Source of the DNA: Pseudomonadota bacterium
Lineage (GTDB): Bacteria > Pseudomonadota > Alphaproteobacteria > Rhizobiales > Rhizobiaceae
DNA length: 10,821 nt
Direction: 5' to 3'
NCBI GenBank assembly: GCA_023419535.1
Contig: JAEZXX010000087.1
Coordinates: forward strand, 1 to 10,821
Position numbers and translations under genes: made by a program. Shown in pieces: positions 1 through 6,056 of this stretch. Numbering within the stretch: position 1 is the stretch's first letter; the number at the start of each line of letters is the position of its first letter. The notes below the pieces were generated by a model, which saw only the letters and a list, made by a program, of their open reading frames with translations, had not been told where the DNA came from and did not search any database.

Positions 1-24
1 AAAGGCCTCGCGCTGATCGGCCGC

Positions 25-45
25 GGGCCGGCGTTTCGCCGGCCC
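25..45. terminator. GC-rich hairpin, probable end of an upstream gene
   Basis: GGGCCGGCG (25-33) and CGCCGGCCC (37-45) form a perfect 9-bp stem with a 3-base loop. A stop codon (TGA, 14-16) preceded by four in-frame sense codons lies just before it, so this may be the 3' end and terminator of a plus-strand gene outside the window. The stem is followed by C/T-rich sequence and not a clean U-run, so it is at best an imperfect intrinsic terminator. The upstream coding end is too short to identify. Confidence 0.4.
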
Positions 46-80
46 TCCCCTTCGCTTCCCCCGACATTTTAGGAGCCGTC

Positions 81-1259
81 ATGAGAGCCCTGTGCTGGCA
101 CGGCAAGAGCGACATCCGCTGCGACACGGTCCCGGACCCCGAGTTGAAGAGCCCGCGCGACGCGATCATCCGTGTCACCGCCTGCGCCATCTGCGGGTCC
201 GACCTCCACCCCTACGACGGCTACATGCCGACCATGGCGGCCGGCGACGTCATGGGCCACGAGACCATGGGCGAGGTCGTCGAGGTCGGCTCGGAGGTGA
301 CGAACCTGAAGCCCGGCGACCGCATCGTCGTGCCCTTCAACATCGCCTGCGGCGACTGCTTCTTCTGCCGCAAGCAGCTCTTCTCGCTCTGCGATCGCTC
401 CAATCCGAACGCCGACGTCGCGGCGACCGCGATGGGCCACTCGCCGGCCGGTCTCTTCGGCTACTCGCACATGCTGGGCGGCTTCCCCGGCGGGCAGGCC
501 GAGTACCTGCGCGTGCCCTTCGCCGATGTCGGGCACGTCAAGGTGCCGGACAGCCTGAGCGACGAGCAGGTGCTCTTCCTCTCCGACATCTTCCCGACCG
601 GCTACATGGCGGCCGAGCAGGCGGGCATCGAGCCCGGCGACACGGTCGCCGTCTGGGGCTGCGGCCCCGTCGGCCAGTTCGCCATCCAGAGCGCCTGGAT
701 GCTGGGTGCCGGCCGCGTCGTCGCCATCGACAACGTTCCCGAGCGGCTGGAGATGGCCCGCACCGTCGGGCGCGCCGAGATCCTGAACTTCGACGAGGTG
801 AAGGTCTACGACGCTCTGCAGGAGATGACCAAGGGGCGCGGGCCGGACCGCTGTATCGATTCCGTCGGCACCGAAGCCCATGCCGGTGGCGCGATCGACG
901 CCGTCGTCGACAAGGTGAAGGCGGCCGCCTATCTCGGCACCGACCGCCCGCACGTCCTTCGCGAGATGATCATGTGCTGCCGCAAGGGCGGCACGCTCTC
1001 GGTGCCCGGCGTCTATGTCGGCTTGCTCGACAAGATTCCGTTCGGCGCCCTGATGAACAAGGCGCTGACGGTGCGGACCGGCCAGACCCACACCCATCGC
1101 TATCTGGAGCCGTTGCTCGAACGCATCGTCTCCGGCGAGATCGACCCCTCCTTCGTGATCACCGACCGGGCGGGGCTCGAGGAAGGACCGGAGCTCTACC
1201 GGAAGTTCCGGGACAAGACCGAGGGCTGCATCAAGGTCGTGATGCGCCCGCACGGCTGA
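81..1259 (+). CDS. zinc-dependent alcohol dehydrogenase, formaldehyde-dehydrogenase-like
   Basis: This is a 392-residue medium-chain zinc dehydrogenase, which should oxidise an alcohol or an aldehyde hydrate with NAD(P)+ in the cytoplasm. Catalytic-zinc ligands are visible as Cys38 (ICGSD), His60-Glu61 (GHE) and Asp169 (LSDIFPTGY). A structural-zinc lobe has Cys90, Cys93, Cys96 and Cys104. The Rossmann fold shows GCGPVG at 193-198 and an acidic residue, Asp217, at the end of the second strand, which favours NAD+. The VPFN-ACG-C--C block and GGQAEY segment resemble the glutathione-independent formaldehyde dehydrogenases of Pseudomonas (about 398 aa), so that subgroup is the best guess; the true substrate cannot be read from sequence. 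The start is fixed by AGGAG at 71-75, five bases before ATG. A ferritin-like gene follows after 36 bp and may be co-transcribed. Confidence 0.9.
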   Translation: MRALCWHGKSDIRCDTVPDPELKSPRDAIIRVTACAICGSDLHPYDGYMPTMAAGDVMGHETMGEVVEVGSEVTNLKPGDRIVVPFNIACGDCFFCRKQLFSLCDRSNPNADVAATAMGHSPAGLFGYSHMLGGFPGGQAEYLRVPFADVGHVKVPDSLSDEQVLFLSDIFPTGYMAAEQAGIEPGDTVAVWGCGPVGQFAIQSAWMLGAGRVVAIDNVPERLEMARTVGRAEILNFDEVKVYDALQEMTKGRGPDRCIDSVGTEAHAGGAIDAVVDKVKAAAYLGTDRPHVLREMIMCCRKGGTLSVPGVYVGLLDKIPFGALMNKALTVRTGQTHTHRYLEPLLERIVSGEIDPSFVITDRAGLEEGPELYRKFRDKTEGCIKVVMRPHG

Positions 1260-1295
1260 ATCACCGACTTCACATTCAAGGAAAGGAACGACCCC

Positions 1296-1742
1296 ATGGT
1301 CACGACCGTCGGAACCGAAAGCACCTTCGAGGACGTGGTGAAGAACCTTCTCATCCTCGAGCACGACGCCATCTCGGCCTATGATTCCACCGTCGAGCGT
1401 CTCGACGACCCGCACTCCAGGCAGCAGATCGCGTCCTTCCGGGACGACCATCACGCCCATGTCGAGGAGTTGACGCGGCTCGCCGGATCGCTCGGCATCG
1501 CGGCGCCGCAGGAAGGCGACATGAAGGAGTATCTGACCACCGGCAAGATCGCGCTCGCCAGCCTCGTCGGCGACCGGACCATCCTGAAGGCGATGTCGAC
1601 CAACGAGATCGAGACCAAGATGGCCTACGATCAGGCCGCCAAGAACAGCGCCGTGCCGGCGGAGGCGCGCTCGTTCTTCCAGAGGGCCTTCGCCGACGAG
1701 GACCGGCACAAGGCCTGGATGGATCAGGCCGCCGCCGCCTGA
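1296..1742 (+). CDS. ferritin-like four-helix-bundle protein (DUF2383-like)
   Basis: A 148-residue soluble protein with the helical pattern and spacing of the ferritin-like/DUF2383 (PA2169-type) family. The potential metal-ligand residues recur once per helix: Glu22-His23 in helix 1, Asp51, His52 and His55 in helix 2 (RDDHHAHVEEL), Glu104 and Glu106 in helix 3 (NEIETKMAYDQ), and Glu135 and His138 in helix 4 (DEDRHKAW). This suggests a metal-binding or stress-protective role, but no biochemical function is established for the family. A good ribosome site (AAGGAAAGGA, 1279-1288) precedes the ATG. It lies 36 bp after the dehydrogenase and is probably in one operon with it. Its last 19 bases overlap the convergent gene on the minus strand. 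Confidence 0.75.
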   Translation: MVTTVGTESTFEDVVKNLLILEHDAISAYDSTVERLDDPHSRQQIASFRDDHHAHVEELTRLAGSLGIAAPQEGDMKEYLTTGKIALASLVGDRTILKAMSTNEIETKMAYDQAAKNSAVPAEARSFFQRAFADEDRHKAWMDQAAAA

Positions 1743-1745
1743 TCC
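1721..1745. terminator. palindrome spanning two convergent stop codons
   Basis: GGATCAGGC (1721-1729) and GCCTGATCC (1737-1745) are perfect 9-bp arms around a 7-base loop (CGCCGCC). Stop codons of both convergent genes (TGA at 1740-1742 on plus; TGA at 1726-1724 on minus) lie within the arms. The same hairpin forms in both transcripts, so it may act as a shared bidirectional terminator or 3'-end stabiliser. Neither side has a U-tract, so termination efficiency is uncertain. Confidence 0.5.
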
Positions 1746-2575
1746 TGTCCGATGCCGAGCCGCCGGGCGGCCGCGTCGCGATGATGCATGATGAAGGCGA
1801 GCACGATCGAGACCGTGTCCGAATATTGCCGGATCATCGCCTCGCTCGGCGTCACCTTCGCGGCGGAGGTGAAGAGGCCGCAGGCCCTTCCCTCCGCCAC
1901 CACCCGTGACAACTGAGCCTTGGAGATCGCGAACCGCTCGGACGCTTCGCCGAGCGACAAGGTGGGCGTGCCGTTCAGCGCCGCCGCGACCGCGGCCATG
2001 CACAGAAGGCTCCCGCCCTCCAGATAGGCGAAGATCCGCGTGAACTGGGGGTCCGCTCCGAAGAAGGAGAGGCTGCCCGAGATGTAGTCGGACTTGGCGG
2101 AGGCGAAGGCGTCCCGCACGACGGCACGCCGGTCGCCTTCGAAGGACTGTCCCAGGATCTCCAGCGCCTCGAAGGTGGGCGCCGACCACTCGGTCATGTA
2201 GGTCCAGGTGCGCTGCCTCGGGACGAGGAGGCGCCGACGGCGGTCGGCGTGGTCGACCGTCTGGTCGGCGAAGCCGAAATAGGGAAGCAGCGAGGCGACC
2301 GTCTTGGCGGTCCGGTCGGAGACCTCGGCCAGACGCGCCGCCTCCAGGAAGTCGGCGAGCGCGATCGCGTTATGGCCGTCCCGGTCGGCTTCGGCCGCGA
2401 GGATGGCGTAGATGTTGTAGGAGCGGCAGCGCTCCTCCTTGCCGAACAGCTTGGAGGTGTTGCGGATCCGCGAGCGCATGTCGAGGATGCCGTCCGTGTG
2501 TCGGATGAGCGCCGCGTCGAAGGCGGGATGCCGCCTGAGGACGGTGCTCAACGTTGCGACGGTTTGCCAGCCCAT
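1724..2575 (-). CDS. hypothetical protein with two winged-helix-like segments, possible regulator
   Basis: I do not recognise the family of this 283-residue protein. Two segments look like winged helix-turn-helix folds. The first, about residues 70-120, has a candidate recognition helix around SDRTAKTVASLLPYFGF followed by a basic turn (DRRRRLLVP). The second, about 206-240, reads SLGEASERFAISKAQLSRVV followed by a short wing. Between them is a helical segment, and there is no signal peptide or clear membrane helix. This layout suggests a cytoplasmic DNA-binding regulator, which is inference. The start is placed at the ATG at 2575 because AGGAGGT (2579-2585 on the complement) lies three bases upstream. 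The frame is open further upstream to 2662 but has no comparable ribosome site there. It is divergent from the small gene at 2674 and convergent on the ferritin-like gene. Confidence 0.7.
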   Translation of the reverse strand: MGWQTVATLSTVLRRHPAFDAALIRHTDGILDMRSRIRNTSKLFGKEERCRSYNIYAILAAEADRDGHNAIALADFLEAARLAEVSDRTAKTVASLLPYFGFADQTVDHADRRRRLLVPRQRTWTYMTEWSAPTFEALEILGQSFEGDRRAVVRDAFASAKSDYISGSLSFFGADPQFTRIFAYLEGGSLLCMAAVAAALNGTPTLSLGEASERFAISKAQLSRVVAEGRACGLFTSAAKVTPSEAMIRQYSDTVSIVLAFIMHHRDAAARRLGIGQDQAAAA

Positions 2576-2673
2576 GTGACCTCCTGAACCGGGATGCGGA
2601 CCGCTTCTGTCCAAGCGCGTCATTCTGGGTTGTGTAGAATGTTCCCAACGACCTTCGACCATGGGGAACTGGG
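2576..2673. promoter_or_regulatory. divergent promoter region with inverted repeat
   Basis: This 98-bp spacer must drive the tandem-winged-helix gene leftward and the small gene rightward. It holds an inverted repeat, CATTCT (2621-2626) and AGAATG (2636-2641), separated by 9 bp. TAGAAT at 2635-2640 is a five-of-six match to a plus-strand -10 box, but no good -35 box stands 16-18 bp upstream. The symmetry is operator-like and could be the target of the adjacent putative regulator (inference). No GGAAC-N16/17-CGTT stress-sigma promoter was found. Confidence 0.4.
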
Positions 2674-2964
2674 ATGGGCGAACAGCATGACGCCCGGGCG
2701 GACACGTCCGAGCGATGTGAGTTTCAGCGGCTTGTTCAAGGGCATGTCAGCGACATCAGGGCTCTCGCGGTCTTCTACGGTCGGCAGGGCTGCGATCCGG
2801 AGATTCTCGGGCGTCTCCTGAGCGAGGCTGCGGAAAACCTACGGGAGGTTGCGCATTCCATCCCGTCGCGCCCGTCCGCCGCGCGCCGGGAGGACCCCGG
2901 AAACGTCGTGCGCATCGCGACGGCAGACGCGGACCGTCGGGGCTCGCGCTCGGCCCCGTCCTAG
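2674..2964 (+). CDS. small hypothetical protein
   Basis: A 96-residue open frame whose first 65 or so residues look like a real small helical protein: amphipathic stretches around QRLVQGHVSDIRALAVFY and ILGRLLSEAAENLREVAHSI. The last 30 residues are polar and rich in Arg, Ala and Ser. No family is recognised, and there is no signal peptide or membrane segment. A ribosome-site candidate, GGGGAA at 2663-2668, lies five bases before the ATG. It is divergent from the putative regulator at 1724-2575. Codon use is less biased to G/C at third positions than in the flagellar genes (for example CTT, GTT, CAA, CTA), which leaves some doubt or hints at a different origin. Confidence 0.5.
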   Translation: MGEQHDARADTSERCEFQRLVQGHVSDIRALAVFYGRQGCDPEILGRLLSEAAENLREVAHSIPSRPSAARREDPGNVVRIATADADRRGSRSAPS

Positions 2965-2989
2965 AACGCCGCGCGTCCTCGGGGACGGG
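2955..2989 (+). terminator. possible 3' hairpin of the small hypothetical gene
   Basis: CCCGTCC (2955-2961) can pair with GGACGGG (2983-2989) across a 21-base loop that includes the TAG stop. A smaller alternative, CGTCC (2974-2978) with GGACG (2983-2987) around TCGG, competes with it. There is no U-tract, so this is only a weak terminator candidate. Confidence 0.25.
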
Positions 2990-3142
2990 CGGAGGGCGGT
3001 CGAATGGTCTCTGGCTCTGCATCCGGTCTTCCGGAAACCAAGGGCGGCTTTCGGGCCGATGCTCGGCGAACGCCCTCACCGACCGGACGCCCGTGCCCGG
3101 CCGCCGAGCCTACCCGCCCGTCCCCGCGTCGGCTCGGGGGCG

Positions 3143-3172
3143 ATGGCGAACACGCGGTCGCGATCTCGCCAT
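3143..3172. repeat. inverted repeat ATGGCGA-N16-TCGCCAT
   Basis: Perfect 7-bp arms lie at 3143-3149 and 3166-3172. CATAAT at 3170-3175 is a five-of-six match to a plus-strand -10 box, but the -35 position (CGAACA, 3147-3152) matches poorly. It could be an operator over a weak promoter or simply chance in GC-rich DNA. Confidence 0.35.
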
Positions 3173-3233
3173 AATGCACGAACCGGGGTCGGCGGGAAGT
3201 CCGGCTAACGGTTCCGCCGCGATCTTCCCCCTC

Positions 3234-3272
3234 CCGTCGCGGGCGTGCGGTCCCGTCCGTCGCGGCCGTGCG
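3234..3272. repeat. tandem 16-bp direct repeat, 23-bp period
   Basis: The 16 bases at 3234-3249 recur at 3257-3272 with one mismatch (CCGTCGCGG followed by GCGTGCG in the first copy and CCGTGCG in the second). A shorter GTCGCGG recurs at 3349-3355. No coding role is visible. It could be paired protein-binding sites or a local duplication. Confidence 0.5.
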
Positions 3273-3380
3273 CTTTAGGCTCGCCGGAGCGCTCGGAGTG
3301 TTGCGCCCGACCCGGCAAGGGCCGCCCGACAGGACGTCGCGACGCGATGTCGCGGCGCGCGGTCTTCGAGGCGTCCCGGT

Positions 3381-3406
3381 CGGCCGCAGGCCGGCACGAG
3401 CGCCGG
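3381..3406 (-). terminator. weak hairpins after fliQ
   Basis: Just past the fliQ stop the transcript can form CCGGC/GCCGG (3402-3406 with 3391-3395, 6-base loop) or, alternatively, CGGCC/GGCCG (3389-3393 with 3381-3385, 3-base loop). The two overlap. No U-tract follows, so termination of the flagellar operon here may be Rho-dependent or incomplete. Confidence 0.25.
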
Positions 3407-3410
3407 GCCG

Positions 3411-3677
3411 TCAGAAGCCCGTCTCGATCCTCGCATAGGCTTCCTGGGTGAAGGCCCAGACCTGCGCGCCCGTGAAGGAGGCCGTCAGCGCGATGATGAC
3501 GAAGATCGCCAGGATCTTCGGCACGAAGGTGAGCGTGATCTCCTGGATCTGCGTCAGCGCCTGGAACAGCGCGATGACGATCCCCACGATCATGGCCCCG
3601 GCGACCGCCGGCCCGGAGGCGGCGACGATGGTCCAGATCGCGCCCTGCACGATGTCGATGGCGTCGGCCTCGTTCAT
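3411..3677 (-). CDS. fliQ: flagellar export gate protein FliQ
   Basis: An 88-residue inner-membrane protein of the flagellar type III export gate, which assembles with FliP and FliR at the core of the basal body. The length is exactly typical of the family. It shows two hydrophobic segments, about residues 14-38 and 52-72, and the diagnostic loop between them (LFQALTQIQEITLTFVPK, about 37-54). Its ATG lies two bases after the flgD stop, so it is translationally coupled and is the last gene of the operon. In Sinorhizobium-type clusters flhA and fliR follow, but here they do not. Confidence 0.95.
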   Translation of the reverse strand: MNEADAIDIVQGAIWTIVAASGPAVAGAMIVGIVIALFQALTQIQEITLTFVPKILAIFVIIALTASFTGAQVWAFTQEAYARIETGF

Positions 3678-3679
3678 CG

Positions 3680-4078
3680 CTATTCGATCCGCACGCCGGC
3701 GCCGAGCGGAACGACCGCGCCGTTCGTCAGCGTCGCCAGCACCTGGTCCTTGGAGACCTGAACCGACTTCACGAAACCCTGCGTCTGCCCGTCGGCGGAG
3801 GTCAGGACGCGGCCGATCAGGCTGTCGGCCTGGGTCAGCGAAGAGACGGTGATCATCGTCTCCAGCTTGCTGTTCAGCTTGATCGTCTGCTCGACGTTGG
3901 AGAAGGAGGCCAGCTGGCTCATCTGCTCCGTCGGGTTCATCGGCGAGAGCGGGTCCTGGTTCTTGATCTGGGCGATCAGGAGCTGGAGGAACGCGTTGTA
4001 GTCGAGGCCGGTCTTCAGCTCGCTCGAGGTCGCGGTCGTCGCCGCCGCTCCTCCTGTCACGCCCGAAACGGTGGTCAT
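3680..4078 (-). CDS. flgD: flagellar hook-capping protein FlgD (short form)
   Basis: The 132-residue hook-cap protein is needed at the distal tip of the growing hook for FlgE polymerisation. The conserved N-terminal region is clear at about residues 27-65: NAFLQLLIAQIKNQDPLSP followed by EQMSQLASFSNVEQ. It lacks the long C-terminal Ig-like/FnIII-like part seen in the enterobacterial protein (about 230 aa) and ends after a short beta-rich stretch, as is usual for Rhizobiales FlgD. Its ATG overlaps the flbT stop by four bases (ATGA), and AGGAG lies eight bases upstream inside flbT. Export is by the flagellar system, so there is no Sec signal. Confidence 0.93.
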   Translation of the reverse strand: MTTVSGVTGGAAATTATSSELKTGLDYNAFLQLLIAQIKNQDPLSPMNPTEQMSQLASFSNVEQTIKLNSKLETMITVSSLTQADSLIGRVLTSADGQTQGFVKSVQVSKDQVLATLTNGAVVPLGAGVRIE

Positions 4079-4524
4079 CGGCGGGCTCCTGCGGCGATCG
4101 GGGCCGGGGCGGGGCGCGGCTGCAGGGGGAGCGGGGCGCCGGCCAGCACCGCGTCCTCCAAGGCGAAGAGGCCGCGCAGGCGCTTCAGGGCCTCGACCGT
4201 GTCGTCCTCGGCCACGAGCTCTCGCACGTCGAGCAGCCCGTCCCGGATGCCGCGCGTCTGGAAGGCGGCCAGGAGCAGCGAGAGCGTCGCGTCGAGGACG
4301 CGGCGCGTCTCCTCGGCGCGCTGCGGCTCGATCAGCATCATCTGGATGATGAAATAGAGCTGGCGCAGCGGCGTCTTGGTCTCGGCCGCCTGCATCACGT
4401 GGCTTTCCAAGAGGAAGGTCACGTCGTTCAGGAGCTCGATCTGCGTCTTGCGGTCGACGCGAAGGACGGCGCCGTTCAGGAACAGGCGCTCGCCGGCGCG
4501 GAGCGAAATCTTCAGGCTACCCAT
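4075..4524 (-). CDS. flbT: flagellin synthesis repressor FlbT
   Basis: A 149-residue cytoplasmic regulator. In Caulobacter and Brucella, FlbT binds the flagellin mRNA leader and controls its stability or translation in concert with FlaF, coupling flagellin supply to hook completion. The N-terminus is the family signature (LKISLRAGERLFLNGAVLRV, about 4-23), followed by a helical core with PLRQLYFIIQMMLIEP at about 52-67. The C-terminus from about residue 130 is Pro/Ala-rich and probably disordered. GGAGG stands seven bases before the ATG, within the end of flaF, and the gap to flaF is two bases. Confidence 0.95.
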   Translation of the reverse strand: MGSLKISLRAGERLFLNGAVLRVDRKTQIELLNDVTFLLESHVMQAAETKTPLRQLYFIIQMMLIEPQRAEETRRVLDATLSLLLAAFQTRGIRDGLLDVRELVAEDDTVEALKRLRGLFALEDAVLAGAPLPLQPRPAPAPIAAGARR

Positions 4525-4526
4525 CG

Positions 4527-4877
4527 TCAGGCCTCCAGCCCTTCCCGGATCGACCGCGTCACGTCGATCATCGCCTTGAAGCTCGTGACCTTGCCGAGGC
4601 GGATCGCCTCGGCCTCGCGCATGATCCAGAGCCCGACCGAGATCAGCGAGGCCCGCAGATCCTCCGGCAGCCCGTTCTCCGGTTCGGCGAGGTCCTCGAC
4701 GAGGATCGTCCAGAGGCTGCGGGTCAGATAGATCGCCTCCACCGCCTCGCGCGAGCGGGGCCCGGCCTCCTCCGCCTTCTGCATGGCCTCGATGGAGCGG
4801 TCCAGCGCCTCGCGCTCGCGGTCGCGCGAGGTCGAGAAACTGTCCTCGGCGATCTCGGCATAGGAGAACTGATACAT
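4527..4877 (-). CDS. flaF: flagellar biosynthesis regulator FlaF
   Basis: A 116-residue, almost entirely helical protein with the FlaF signature near the N-terminus (YAEIAEDSFSTSRDREREALDRSI) and LTRSLWTILVEDLAEPENGLPEDLRA in the middle, followed by SVGLWIMREAEAI. FlaF promotes flagellin synthesis in Caulobacter and acts opposite to or with FlbT. AGGA lies about eight bases before the ATG. It is coupled to flbT by a two-base gap and separated from flgL by 58 bp containing a small hairpin. Confidence 0.94.
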   Translation of the reverse strand: MYQFSYAEIAEDSFSTSRDREREALDRSIEAMQKAEEAGPRSREAVEAIYLTRSLWTILVEDLAEPENGLPEDLRASLISVGLWIMREAEAIRLGKVTSFKAMIDVTRSIREGLEA

Positions 4878-4909
4878 CGCATGGGTCCTGCTGGTGGGGC
4901 GGCGGGGCG

Positions 4910-4926
4910 GGCCGTGCGCGACGGCC
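4910..4926 (-). other. intercistronic hairpin between flgL and flaF
   Basis: GGCCGT (4910-4915) and ACGGCC (4921-4926) form a perfect 6-bp stem around a 5-base loop in the flgL-flaF gap. No U-run follows. It may act as an mRNA processing or stability element that separates structural from regulatory cistrons. Confidence 0.35.
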
Positions 4927-4935
4927 GCTCGACCG

Positions 4936-6033
4936 TCAGAGATAGTCGAGGATGTTGATCTCGCGGATCATGCCGGTGACGCGATAGGAGGCCTCGAGCT
5001 GGGTCTGCAGCGCCGCCACGCGCTGGGACGCCTCGACCAGGTCGACCTCCTCCAGCGAGGCGACATGCGCCTTGAAGATGTCCTTCTGCTGGGTGATCGA
5101 GGCGTTGGCCGCCGAGACGCGGGCCATGCGGTTGCCGAGGTCGCTCTGCAGCGCCGTCAGCCCCGCGACGCCGTTGGCGACCTTCGCCCGCGCCGCGTTG
5201 CCGATGGCCTGGCGCGCGCTCGGGTCCATCGCCTCGGACGCCAGCTCCATCGCCGCGAAGCCCGCCATGAGGTCGCGGAAGACCTCCATGTTGGCGCTGA
5301 CGGAGGAGGAGATCGTCTCCGTCTTGCCGATCCGCGACTGGATCGGGGTATCGGAGGCGTTGGAGAAGGTCTCGTTCCAGGACGGATCCTCGAAGAGGTC
5401 GTCGAAGGCGATGGTGGTCGTCACCGGAGCGCCGTTCGCGTCGGTCAGCGGCACGCCGGCGGGATCGCGCGCCTGCGCGGTGAAGCCACCCCCGAAATAG
5501 GCGGCGACCTCGTCCGCGGTGACGGTCGCCTCCGTGCGGCCTGCCACCGACAGGAACTGGGCGAAATGGTCCCGCACCGCCTCGCCCGGCCCGCTGGCGT
5601 AGGGGGTCAGCGGGCGGATGTCGGTCTGGGTGCCGGAGAACAGGTACTGGCCGCCGACCGAGAGGTTCAGCGCACCCACGAACTCCTCCATGGCGGCCGC
5701 CGTCACCTGTTTGGCGGACGAGAAGAAGGCCGGGTCGGACAGGCTCGGGATCAGCTGGTCGCGCACCGCCTCGGCGCGCTTCTGGACGCGGGCGAGCGTG
5801 TCGTCCATCAGCTCCAGGCGTTGCGTGACGAGCGTGTTCGACTGGAGCATCCGCTCCAGGCTCGTTTCCTGCGCGCGGAAGGAGACGGCGTCGGCCGTCG
5901 CCCGGCCGAGCGTGCGCCCGACGTCGGCGTGCCGGTTCGTCGTGCTCTCCACGAGCGCGTCGCGCAGATCCGCCTGAACCCGCATGATCTGGGCGCGGGA
6001 GGCGTTGTTGAACGAGATCGTCGAGATGCTCAT
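4936..6033 (-). CDS. flgL: hook-filament junction protein FlgL
   Basis: This 365-residue junction protein (HAP3) sits between FlgK and the filament and is exported by the flagellar apparatus. It has the flagellin-like layout: an N-terminal helical domain (about 1-110, with MSISTISF start and RMLQSNTLVTQRLELMDDTLARVQ at about 61-84), a variable middle containing GGQYLFSGTQTDIRPL, and a C-terminal coiled-coil helix (about 270-365, ending in EASYRVTGMIREINILDYL). Flagellin-family proteins need both terminal helices for export and assembly, and both are intact. The gene follows flgK after 23 bp and precedes flaF. AAAGG eight bases upstream is the likely ribosome site. Confidence 0.93.
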   Translation of the reverse strand: MSISTISFNNASRAQIMRVQADLRDALVESTTNRHADVGRTLGRATADAVSFRAQETSLERMLQSNTLVTQRLELMDDTLARVQKRAEAVRDQLIPSLSDPAFFSSAKQVTAAAMEEFVGALNLSVGGQYLFSGTQTDIRPLTPYASGPGEAVRDHFAQFLSVAGRTEATVTADEVAAYFGGGFTAQARDPAGVPLTDANGAPVTTTIAFDDLFEDPSWNETFSNASDTPIQSRIGKTETISSSVSANMEVFRDLMAGFAAMELASEAMDPSARQAIGNAARAKVANGVAGLTALQSDLGNRMARVSAANASITQQKDIFKAHVASLEEVDLVEASQRVAALQTQLEASYRVTGMIREINILDYL

Positions 6034-6056
6034 CGCTTGGCCTTTCGGGCGTCCGT

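Larger units (their letters stand above)
2965..3410. other. 446-bp intergenic region without a convincing gene
   Basis: No open frame here has both a ribosome site and a plausible protein composition; the short frames are Arg/Pro/Ala-rich as expected for random GC-rich DNA. It separates the small plus-strand gene from the end of the flagellar operon. It contains an inverted repeat ATGGCGA-N16-TCGCCAT (3143-3149 and 3166-3172), a 16-bp near-perfect tandem repeat with 23-bp period (3234-3272), and several GC hairpins, listed separately where useful. I see no remnant of flhA or fliR, the genes expected after fliQ in related clusters. Confidence 0.6.

Noticed and set aside
1279..1296. GGAAC before the ferritin-like gene as a general-stress (EcfG-type) promoter
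   Set aside because: The motif is part of the ribosome site, only a few bases before the ATG, and no CGTT element is found at the required spacing.
69..2189. A 706-codon open frame on the minus strand across the dehydrogenase and ferritin-like genes
   Set aside because: It is antisense to a well-supported zinc dehydrogenase and shows only composition-driven sequence.
2576..2662. Extension of the tandem-winged-helix gene to 2662
   Set aside because: The strong AGGAGGT site fits only the ATG at 2575, and the extension would occupy most of the divergent promoter region.
3093..3451. Short plus-strand frames (61 and 68 codons) in the non-coding block
   Set aside because: They are Arg/Pro/Ser-rich, lack ribosome sites, and the second runs antisense into fliQ.
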